Shown piece by piece: positions 19,901 to 27,500 of a stretch of DNA of 27,500 nt. This DNA comes from Theodoxus fluviatilis (lineage: Eukaryota > Mollusca > Gastropoda > Cycloneritida > Neritidae). A program made the position numbers and the translations under genes. The stretch is taken from contig JAWQFJ010018430.1 in the NCBI GenBank assembly GCA_034096865.1, positions 65,001 to 92,500 on the forward strand, read 5' to 3'. The notes below the pieces were generated by a model, which did not search any database, had not been told where the DNA came from, and was given only the letters and a program-made list of their open reading frames with translations. The number at the start of each line of letters is the position of its first letter. Position 1 is the stretch's first letter.

Positions 19901-21147
19901 GGACTTGCTCTTTGCCAGACTTCTTCTTTTTGGCCTGGGTGACTTCTCCATCCAGAAGACTCTCTTCCTTCTTTTTCCTCTTCCTTTTGGGCTTATGTCC
20001 ATGGACAAAGGGGGCAAGGGATACTGCTGATGTCACTATGGGCAGTTTTGGCGGGCTGCCAGGGCTGGTAGTGGCCACAGTGGCCTGCTGAGAGCTATTT
20101 TGGGGGACTTTCTTTTTCCTGAGTTTGTCAGCTTGAGATACATGGGCAAATGACCACACTGATGACACAATGGGAAATCTTGGCTGGCCGACAGAGCTGG
20201 CAGTCACATTTAGGGTCTGCTGGAGGTCATTCATGGAGACCTTTGGTGGCATCAACTTGAAGTTCTGCAGGCCCGAGATGCCACCCAGAGAGCTTGGGGC
20301 AAAACCAAGGCTGGAGCTGAGAACAGGTGTTGGATCCGATGGCCCTTCATCGATGGTGATGACTTCAGGTGTGGAGTCATGCGTCAGAGGAAGTCCTTCA
20401 GGAACAACGTCTTGCAAGAACCGCTTTCGAGGATGACCACGCTTCTCTGAAAAGGCAGACCTAGAAAATTGGCTATAGAATGCATCAGCTGAGAGGTCTT
20501 TCAAAGATACCTTGATGCGGATGGCAAACATCTTCTCAGGGAGGTTGCATGCCTTGGGGAGGTTGCAGTTCATCTCCTGTGGCACTTCATGGGGCTTGTC
20601 TGCCTTAGGCAGGATCTCTACATCCAGGCGGTCCAGAGAGAACTTTGTTGGACTGGGGTAGCCTCCCTGTTGCAAGAAGCGAGAGAGACTTCCCAGCACC
20701 AAGGGGCGGTCCTTCTCCCAGTCACAGTTGGAGATGAATTCCAGGAGAATTATCCGGTCATCCTCACCAGGCATGTTGGACTTGAGGCAGACCATTTGGG
20801 ACTGCCAGCCATGAAGGCTTTCTGCTGTCCTGATAGAAGGCTTCAGCACCTGTGATGCTGATGACCTCGCTTTCAGCTGCAGCTGTGGAATGATGGAGGC
20901 CTGTCTTCGGCTCTGAGTAGTAGGGGGAGTGGGCTGCGGAGGGCAAGGGGTTGGCAGAGGGTTGGGGCTGTCACTGGACAGAGGTGCTGGAAACACCTGC
21001 TGCATGGCATTGGTGAGCTCTGAAGCTTCAAGGGACACCTCAGGAGACACGTCCTTGGCTGCATCACAGACAGCAACAGTGGCATGCTGAGGTTTGGGTC
21101 TCTCAGGTGTTGGTGAAGAGTTGCTTCTTGATCTTGAGGTGGACATT
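16932..21147 (-). CDS. Large last coding exon of an unidentified disordered nuclear-type protein
   Basis: A single open frame of 1,404 codons from the ATG at 21146. It is preceded by acceptor TCTTCTTCTCACTCAG (AG at 21149-21148) and in phase with the exon upstream, so that ATG is probably internal. From the ATG: a Ser/Pro-rich start; a conserved-looking segment at about 112-240 (MPGEDDRIILLEFISNCDWE, KMFAIRIKVSLKDLSADAFY); a SUMO-interaction-like EVITIDEG at 261-268; a duplicated PIVSS/PIVTS module ending in basic clusters (322-350, 366-395) with KPKRKRKKK as likely nuclear-localisation signal; AKKKKSGK; a Ser/Thr/Ala/Gln-rich middle with degenerate GQN repeats of about 20 residues (836-1010); and a Lys-Pro heptad tail (1224-1363). 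No signal peptide or membrane segment. The composition suggests a chromatin or transcription scaffold, but that is inference and I do not recognise the family. It ends at TAA after GKGAP. Confidence 0.8.
17058..17477 (-). repeat. 21-bp coding minisatellite: 20 Lys-Pro heptapeptides
   Basis: Within the large exon, residues 1224-1363 form 20 contiguous seven-residue units starting with Lys, consensus K-(P/S)-(N/S)-(Q/E)-P-A-x, for example KPNQPAA, KSKEPAV and KLSQPAQ. Register is kept without gaps across 420 bp. Lysine is constant and Pro at position 5 nearly so, which implies expansion by tandem duplication followed by divergence under selection to keep charge and Pro spacing. Confidence 0.9.
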
Positions 21148-21478
21148 CTGAGTGAGAAGAAGACAGCGTTGTAGATAACTGTTTACATTAATGATTCCTG
21201 GCTCTGTATATAATAGATTCAGGTCATTCTGTTTATTCATGATACAGTCCACTTCAAATGTCTCAAAATGAAATGGAAGTGGAGAATGAAATTAAAATGA
21301 AGCGATGTTTACCTTTTTTCCCCAGTCCTTTTTCCATCCACAAGATATTCAAGTAAATATTCATTGCAATGCAACGTTATTACCCAGTGGCATGAGGATC
21401 GCCAGACAACATCAAAGCATAGATAATAATCCACAGTTCAGAGGAAGAAGAATGAATGAAAGATGGAGGAAAAATCAC

Positions 21479-21597
21479 CTTCTCTGACTCCTGTCATCAA
21501 GGCTGCTGCCACACCTGTCCTGGGAGCTGGCGCTGATGATGGAAGTTCCCTCCTCTTCATCATCACTAATGACAACAGGCTCCCACTGCAAAGTCAC
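21479..21597 (-). CDS. Upstream exon of the large nuclear-type protein gene (SIM-like motif)
   Basis: A 119-nt exon with acceptor TTTCTCTCCATGCAG (AG at 21599-21598) and donor AAG|GTGATT (exon end 21479). It starts in phase 0 with VTLQWEPVVISDDEEEGTSI and ends DDRSQR plus AG. Those two bases join the A at 21147 to give Arg, placing the large exon exactly in its long frame; this agreement is strong evidence for the model. The hydrophobic VVIS run followed by DDEEE matches the general pattern of SUMO-interaction motifs, and nearby Ser and Asp/Glu could be CK2 sites. The intron to the next exon is 331 nt. Confidence 0.68.
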
Positions 21598-21736
21598 CTG
21601 CATGGAGAGAAAGGTAAGCTTGAGTTTATCTTACGACTACTGAAGTGAGGGGATCTCACTGTGCACTGATACAGGTACCCACAAATTCCATACAATCTTC
21701 TAAGTTCAAACCATCTGAAAGATTACAAGTACTCAC

Positions 21737-21850
21737 ATGGCCTGTTTTGCCAACATGCACTTGGGCACAAGAATGCATGAGTGCAAATCCATTGACATAC
21801 TTCAATATATGCATTCGGGTGCACACAATTTTGTTGCTTTTAGGCACAGC
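21737..21850 (-). CDS. Next upstream exon of the same gene
   Basis: A 114-nt exon (38 codons, phase 0 at both edges). The acceptor is TTTTTGTCTGCCTCGATAG (AG at 21852-21851) and the donor CAT|GTGAGTACTT. Translation: AVPKSNKIVCTRMHILKYVN, then GFALMHSCAQVHVGKTGH. It splices in phase into the 21479-21597 exon across a 139-nt intron. With the two downstream exons it gives 1,482 residues before the TAA. The basic, hydrophobic and Cys/His-bearing composition contrasts with the disordered rest and suggests the end of a folded domain whose remaining exons lie farther right. Upstream exons in phase were not found with confidence. Confidence 0.55.
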
Positions 21851-22922
21851 CTATCGAGGCAGACAAAAAGTTGCATGTGCAGTGCGAGAACTGTGAGAAA
21901 TAATGTTGATATTATAAGTCTGTTGTTCCTTTCCTAGGTTAGAAATCTGTAGCACACAGCAACATAATTTCTGACATAGCTTGAATAAAATACCATGCTA
22001 TTTTTGGTGTTTTACTAGACTGCAGGCAGTTTCCAATCTTCAAATTGTTTGCTGCACCTGTCCCCTTTAAGTCAAAGCCCCAACTTCTACAATTTCTCCC
22101 AATCAACATCAATGTTTGCAATTTTGATTATCAGATGTTGCATAAATGATAAAATATGGGTTTTTTTAAATAATTGTGGATCACAAATCAATTCAAAACT
22201 TGTCTGTATCCTCTGATTTCTGAAAGATGTACCTCAAGAGCCATAAGTCAATCGATTTTATCTGACTAATGCATAATCGAATAGCTTTTTTATAATTGCT
22301 ATTCATGTATGCCAAACCAAACTTGATAATAAAACTGGTTCATACAGTCCTTTTTGCTTCAACCTGCAAACTAAATCAACTCAATGATGACATCATGTCA
22401 GCTGTCAGAATTCTCTGGAATCACATCTTTTTAATTTGCTTTAAAAAGTTTAAAGTTGTTCATTTTAAAAAAATATCACCATGCATTTAAGATGGTCTTG
22501 AATGCCTATCAGATCAGTATGTTAAAGAAAAGTAATCAAAATTAAGCTAACTCTGCAACAAAGTGGGTAACAATAAAAAAACGTACACAATCCCCCACCC
22601 CCACCCCAAAGAAAACGCTAATCTATAGCATGTACTTTGCCATGTGCTTTTCTTTTTAAAGAAAAACTATGTGAAAACATCACAAAGAGACAACAAAAAT
22701 TTATGGCATTTTACAAATTGTGTGAAAAAAGTCTGTGTAAGCTCTAGGTAAAGCAAAATAATGCTCAAACTGTGGGGGATAGCACTACTTTTCAAAGGTT
22801 GTGAGTCATGTACAGCTCAAGAAAGAAATTAGTCATCCATCTCATCCAATGGAAAGATGAGATGCAATGTCAGTCAGTGACAGAGTGGTCTCCGGTAGTG
22901 AGATCCTCACCAAATGAATTAT

Positions 22923-23011
22923 TCAGGCATTGTCACCAAATGAGACATCAATAGCACTTTGCATCATTGCTTGGAACACTGACATGTTAGCTTGGAAAAT
23001 TGACACATGTC
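22923..23011 (-). CDS. Possible terminal exon, unidentified
   Basis: Acceptor-like ATTCCTCCACCACTCACTGAG ends at 23012. The frame then reads HVSIFQANMSVFQAMMQSAI, DVSFGDNA and TGA at 22923-22925. The pyrimidine tract is good and the peptide plausible, but at 29 codons chance is a serious alternative. If real, another minus-strand gene ends here and the gene at 16.9-21.9 kb begins to its left. Confidence 0.2.
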
Positions 23012-24083
23012 CTCAGTGAGTGGTGGAGGAATTATGCTGCATGCATCAACTGATTTTTTTTCACTATGTCCCCTGACTCTTAACTCTGTCATCACACCAT
23101 GTAATTGTGAGCATAAATGACTGTTCTTATTTAATGTAAGCAACACAATGTGCACCATTACAGCAGGAAATACTGAGTCCAGATGAACCACAAGAGTACT
23201 GTTCTTGTGACTCACATGAATGACACAATAGCACTAGAATGATGTCCAAAGCCTCTTCAACCTTGGCAATATGCCAAGGATACCAAGCAACTATCACCAA
23301 TAATGACCGGGCCATCAACAATACAAATTTGTCCTTATGAAAAGACCTTAATTGGGATTTGGGTAATAGTCATGAAGTTGTGTAAATTTGTAGTTTTACA
23401 AAATGGCATGGATGGCATTATTCTGGACTGGTTCTCTTGAGTGGATATTATGGACCTTGCCTTTTAGAATACTGGATCCAGTAATTCCCATGATTTTTCT
23501 GAACTTTGGTTTAAAATCTGCTCTGCTAGTCAAAGGGTGACAACCAAAAGCTTTCATCAGCATAGCAGCACTTGAGATGTTTTCAGATTCCCCAACCACA
23601 TAAATGTCTTTGAGAGGATGTAATCCTCAGTGTATTGGTTTTGACAGATTCATTTGCCATTTGGCCAGCCAATGGTTGGCAAGATGAGATAGTGCCAAAC
23701 TAGTCAATACCCAGCCCAGCATGTGCTTGGCATTCATGTGAGTTAACATGAAAAGTGTGAATGCAAAGCAAGCGACAAGCAAACTAACTAGCAAAACAGT
23801 GCAAAACCTCTGCAACTGAGCCTTTGTAAGAATGTCATGTTTATCATCAGTGTCAGGCAGTGCTTAATGGCAAATGCATGCATTTCAAACAACCTTGGAC
23901 CAAAAAAATAATTTAATAAAAATAAAATAAAATCACATGAGTTTTGACCAGAAAAAAGCACAATATGTACAAACACTAAGAAGGAACCTTAGATTAGACC
24001 ACTATTCCAATAAATCAGAAAAGGATCTCAAGAAACAACAAAATGAAAAACAAACCAATGGAACAAAGATGACATTAACTCAC

Positions 24084-24144
24084 ATAATACTCTGCCCAGT
24101 GACCTTGTAAAATAGGTCAAAGTCAGACAAATGTCAAGGATAAG
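24084..24144 (-). CDS. Possible 61-nt internal exon
   Basis: Acceptor ACTTGTTTCCCAG and donor TAT|GTGAGT flank one open frame, LILDICLTLTYFTRSLGRVL. Only entry in phase 0 avoids stops. It leaves in phase 1, which does not fit directly onto the phase-0 exon at 21850, so an exon between them or a different gene would be needed. Confidence 0.2.
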
Positions 24145-24427
24145 CTGGGAAACAAGTTTTTTCTAATGACCCCACTACCACACAGTATCAGTAAAAACTA
24201 AAATGGTTATATGTTTTGATGGCCAAACATTTAGTATAGTATGAGCAACTGCCACTGGTTCAATTTATTATAAAAATTAAAAAAGAAAAAAGGAATTACT
24301 ACCTTTCAAAGGCATTTACAAATTAGTAGAATAGTTCAGCTTCATATCATTGTTGTGTAGCTAAGGCCCATGATTAGTCACCGAACTAACCCTGACAATT
24401 ACAATGCATGCAAGTCAATGAGTATAC

Positions 24428-24868
24428 ATGTCTGCACCCTGGGGAGTGAGGTCCCAAATGCACAAAATGGAGAGTGCCAACTCGCAACCATGCCCCAGGC
24501 TTGAACGTCAAACGAAAAAACCCACAAAATGTACCCACAACAAAGCATGTACAACTAATGAGAATGATTCAGATATATTGCTCTGGATAACCTACATGTC
24601 ACAATCACAGAAAAAACGGGACACCCCCACAATAAGCAAATCACTGCCAAACAATTGCACAGAGCAGAAAAAAATTCCCCCAAACTACACTCTCGATTCC
24701 AGGGCTACTAACCTGACTTGTCCTGGGAAGACCTACAATGAGTCGAAAATTGCCTGTAGGCTGAAATTCTTTCCACAATTTGTTCAGGTATCAGAAGGGA
24801 GCAAAATATGTTTTCTTTCTTCCTTTCATTATAGCCTCAACCAGATGGAACGGTGTCTGGCGTTATGA
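24428..24868 (+). CDS. 146-codon open frame, uncertain
   Basis: ATG to TGA, unusually long for this AT-rich stretch. The product is Thr/Asn/Lys/Ser-rich with several Cys and without signal peptide, membrane segment or recognisable motif. It lies opposite to the inferred direction of transcription. There is no poly(A) signal close behind, although AATAAA occurs at 24925. It could be a small gene or a chance frame. Confidence 0.2.
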   Translation: MSAPWGVRSQMHKMESANSQPCPRLERQTKKPTKCTHNKACTTNENDSDILLWITYMSQSQKKRDTPTISKSLPNNCTEQKKIPPNYTLDSRATNLTCPGKTYNESKIACRLKFFPQFVQVSEGSKICFLSSFHYSLNQMERCLAL

Positions 24869-25041
24869 CAGCAATTCAATCTGATCCTTCACGTGTTGAA
24901 ACACCACAATTCAGGGGGAAGTAATAAAGAAATATCTGCATTTTAAAATCGGTACAGTCTTCTCTCTCACATTTGCAGTAAGTGAGCATTTACAAATTTT
25001 CTTGTACAATACCCACTCTTTACAGATAACGCAGTGCCTCT

Positions 25042-25221
25042 TTATGTCTTGGACTCGGGGAAGAGATGATCTGGGTTTGTACTGAGACATCCTACTCCAG
25101 ATGTGGGACCACAGGTACTGGGAGTCTTCCCTGCAGGGGGCTTTCCTGGTACAGGTGACTGCACCAGGCCTTCGGACCAGTTCGTATGCTCAACAGTCCA
25201 ACAACTCTCTTGATACAAATG
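25042..25221 (-). CDS. Possible Pro/Gly-rich terminal exon
   Basis: The frame is open between a TGA at 25222-25224 and TAA at 25042-25044. It includes QSPVPGKPPAGKTPSTCGPT and ends LFPESKT. It has low-complexity Pro/Ser/Gly character similar to the large nuclear-type protein. No convincing acceptor; a weak candidate only. Confidence 0.13.
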   Translation of the reverse strand, partial: HLYQESCWTVEHTNWSEGLVQSPVPGKPPAGKTPSTCGPTSGVGCLSTNPDHLFPESKT

Positions 25222-26510
25222 TCAAAACTGGTGCTTCTTTAGGTTACTTTGAAGGAAAGCAAAGAGGTAGACATATGGTCTAAGTGTATTGAATCTGTTA
25301 TTAATGACTGGTGCATGCACCAAACTAGCCCTCCATATGATACTGTCTTCAAAGTGGATTTCCTCCCCATCCCCCCACTCCCACCGTTTTTACAAGGACA
25401 ATCAATCCTGACATTAGAAAGTGTACACTACCTCTGTGGATTTTTACTTCCTCTAGAGTTCATCATTAGGTTTATATATGTAGCTCCACTTGATTTCTCT
25501 TAACCTAAGTTTATGTGTGATAAAGGTAAAAATTCATTATGTTGGTTTATGTCTAGCCATCATTAGATCATATACATCTGATACTATAATCGGTTAATTT
25601 TGCATCTTCATCCATGAAAATGCAACTCATTTAAATGCTAAATAAAACAAGTAATTCTCAAAATGATTAACATAATAAAAAGCCTATCAGAAGACTAGAA
25701 GTAGAACCAAAAAAATAACAGATAGGAGGTTAATATAGCTGCAGATGGGGGAAAAAAAAGAAAGAAAGACAAAAAGACAGAAAAAGAAGGAGAAAAAGAA
25801 CAAAGACAGAAAGAACACAATACAAAAAGAAATGAAATTATCCAAAATAAACAATAATGGAAACTTAATTTCTACTGTAGCAGACAACCATTAAACAACA
25901 CTGTCTTTCTACTGTGGGGAATAAACATGATTTATTATCAAATTGTTACTTTTAAAAATCAGACCTATTGTATCATCTTTAAAATTAAAGTGGGGCTTGG
26001 CACTCGATTAGCCCTTTTTAAGCTGAAATTATGCCATCTATTCATAATCATTAAAACAAACAAAAGCTCAACAAAAAAATTTGAAAACCAGAGCATTAAC
26101 ATCGATACATTATCCACTTTCATAAAAACATTAGAAACAAAATAAGCTATGCAACCTGCAGCAGCTGCATCCATAAACAAGTCCAGAAACAAAAAGCCAC
26201 AAATCCTTTTCAAAATCCCTCATATGTAAGCTTTGATGACAGACTTTCAAAAGTACACAGAAATACAATGATCACTCCACCAGTCAACATTACAAGATAC
26301 GATACCCTTTACACGATTCTACTGAAAATCATGAGTCAAGATGACTCCTTCCTTATACAGTTATAGTTTGGCCTGGAGTTAGCGAAATGAACACTGCTGC
26401 AGAGCAATACTCAGGGTCACAGCTGAATTGTCATTAACCCAACAACACAGTGACTGAAGTCATCTGCACTTTTCTCAACCTCACTTAAGCCTTGACTATG
26501 AATGTTGTCA

Positions 26511-27082
26511 CACCATCTGGATGATCAGCCATTGCCATATGTACTGATTACACCATCTGGATGATCAGCCATTGCCATATGTACTGATTACACCATCTGG
26601 ATGATCAGCCATTGCCATATGTACTGATTACACCATCTGGATGATCAGCCATTGCCATATGTACTGATTACACCATCTGGATGATCAGCCATTGCCATAT
26701 GTACTGATTACACCATCTGGATGATCAGCCATTGCCATATGTACTGATTACACCATCTGGATGATCAGCCATTGCCATATGTACTGATTACACCATCTGG
26801 ATGATCAGCCATTGCCATATGTACTGATTACACCATCTGGATGATCAGCCATTGCCATATGTACTGATTACACCATCTGGATGATCAGCCATTGCCATAT
26901 ATGTACTGATTACACCATCTGGATGATCAGCCATTGCCATATGTACTGATTACACCATCTGGATGATCAGCCATTGCCATATGTACTGATTACACCATCT
27001 GGATGATCAGCCATTGCCATATGTACTGATTACACCATCTGGATGATCAGCCATTGCCATATGTACTGATTACACCATCTGG
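26511..27082. repeat. 40-bp minisatellite, 14 copies
   Basis: The unit, starting CACCATCTGG and ending GTACTGATTA, repeats 14 times, followed by a 10-bp partial copy. All copies are identical except the tenth (26871-26912), which has a 2-bp AT insertion. The unit holds TGATCA and CATATG palindromes and the doublet GCCATTGCCAT. The period is not a multiple of three and frames across it contain stops, so it is non-coding. Confidence 0.98.
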
Positions 27083-27351
27083 CCCGGCTTGCCAAGTGGC
27101 CTCTGTTGGAATGCATGTCATCTTCGGACTTCTGCATGAAATCTGGCACTGCTCTCCAAGTATCAATGCACCTCCACACTGTGTTGGTCATGTGATGTTC
27201 ACAGGAGTATCTAGGCCACCACATTTCACTCCATTTCTTAAAGGCTGTTGCACAGTGAAATAGAAACAGCCTTTCTCTCGTAAATGCACATTTCCTCATG
27301 TGCAAGTAGATATATATATATTAGTGAAATTTGTGTTTCCCAGAATTGATT
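27083..27351. other. No supported gene
   Basis: A minus-strand frame (27030-27305) crosses into the minisatellite and is not trusted. A short (TA)n is at 27309-27320. Confidence 0.4.
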
Positions 27352-27486
27352 TCACAATATAGAATGGTTGTATTTTTCTAGCATTTCTCTGAAACATTTC
27401 TGCCCATCAGCCAAATGGGAACACTCCTTACTCCACTGTTGGTCTAGCTCCTTATACAAGTCAGCAATGTCTGCCATTTTTTTCTT
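27352..27486 (-). CDS. Possible exon or small ORF at the right edge
   Basis: After acceptor-like GCATGCAAACAG (CAG at 27489-27487) the frame reads KKKMADIADLYKELDQQWSK, then ECSHLADGQKCFREMLEKYN, HSIL and TGA at 27352. Alternatively it stops as a 55-nt exon at the strong donor GGA|GTAAGG (27432/27431). The peptide is amphipathic and helix-like. Not recognised. The ATG has A at -3 and G at +4, so it could also be a translation start. Confidence 0.28.
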   Translation of the reverse strand, partial: KKKMADIADLYKELDQQWSKECSHLADGQKCFREMLEKYNHSIL

Positions 27487-27500
27487 CTGTTTGCATGCAA

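Larger units (their letters stand above)
21851..26510. other. Probable intronic/intergenic region with weak exon candidates
   Basis: AT-rich and CpG-poor throughout. Only the short candidates listed separately (22923, 24084, 24428, 25042) stand out. Purine-rich GAAA/GACA low complexity lies at 25750-25820. No RNA gene or transposon ends seen. The region may be a long intron of the gene whose 3' exons lie at 16.9-21.9 kb, or contain the 3' end of another minus-strand gene. Confidence 0.4.

Noticed and set aside
16873..20091. Plus-strand frames opposite the large exon, some 100-200 codons
   Set aside because: They are antisense shadows of the low-stop Ser/Ala/Pro-rich minus-strand coding exon, with no splice or poly(A) support.
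21305..21400. Possible extra exon with donor AAG|GTAAAC on the minus strand
   Set aside because: No acceptor upstream, and exons 21479-21597 and 21147 already join perfectly in phase.
23127..23599. Minus-strand frames with a faint transposase flavour (IVAWYPWHIAKVEE)
   Set aside because: No catalytic motif in register and many stops between segments; probably chance.
26511..27082. CRISPR-like array
   Set aside because: Units are contiguous and identical with no unique spacers, in eukaryotic DNA; it is a minisatellite.

Overview
The window reads as nuclear DNA of a multicellular animal, probably a mollusc or another lophotrochozoan. The evidence is spliceosomal introns, long (CT)n, (GA)n, (CA)n and GACA/GACG microsatellites, remnants of two LINE families, a Tc1/mariner element, a MITE, and a sharp CpG-rich to CpG-poor change typical of invertebrates with mosaic gene-body methylation. 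The taxon is an inference. There are no operons, rRNA, tRNA or CRISPR, and most open frames are chance overlaps.

Layout. From 1 to about 12.37 kb the DNA is CpG-rich and repeat-laden. It holds one well-framed minus-strand internal exon (174-365), a 1-kb foldback element made of two inverted copies of the 3' half of a mariner transposon (1298-2295), some possible plus-strand exons (3248-3524, and 4621-5045 with a poly(A) signal at 5214), a hammerhead-like RNA core (6248-6273), a hairpin-rich MITE with 5-bp target duplications (6319-6652), a 440-bp compound microsatellite (8968-9411), and 3' remnants of two LINEs (10825-11459 minus, 11690-12019 plus).

From about 12.4 kb to the end the DNA is AT-rich and CpG-depleted, as expected of a transcribed, methylated gene body. 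Its core is a minus-strand gene of which three consecutive phase-compatible exons are visible (21737-21850, 21479-21597, 16932-21147). They encode the C-terminal 1,482 residues of a large, mostly disordered Ser/Ala/Pro/Lys-rich protein with basic nuclear-localisation clusters, two SUMO-interaction-like motifs, a short conserved-looking region and a tail of 20 Lys-Pro heptapeptides. I do not recognise the family. After its TAA stop the same frame stays open to a perfect GTGAGT splice donor, so the stop may be recent. Further minus-strand exon-like segments lie at 15.4, 16.4-16.7, 22.9, 24.1, 25.0 and 27.4 kb, all weakly supported.

Near the right end is a minisatellite of 14 copies of a 40-bp unit, identical apart from one 2-bp insertion (26511-27082). 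The most interesting items are the foldback mariner, the hammerhead-like motif, the hairpin-studded MITE, the CpG boundary, and the large unidentified nuclear-type protein with its heptad tail and questionable stop.
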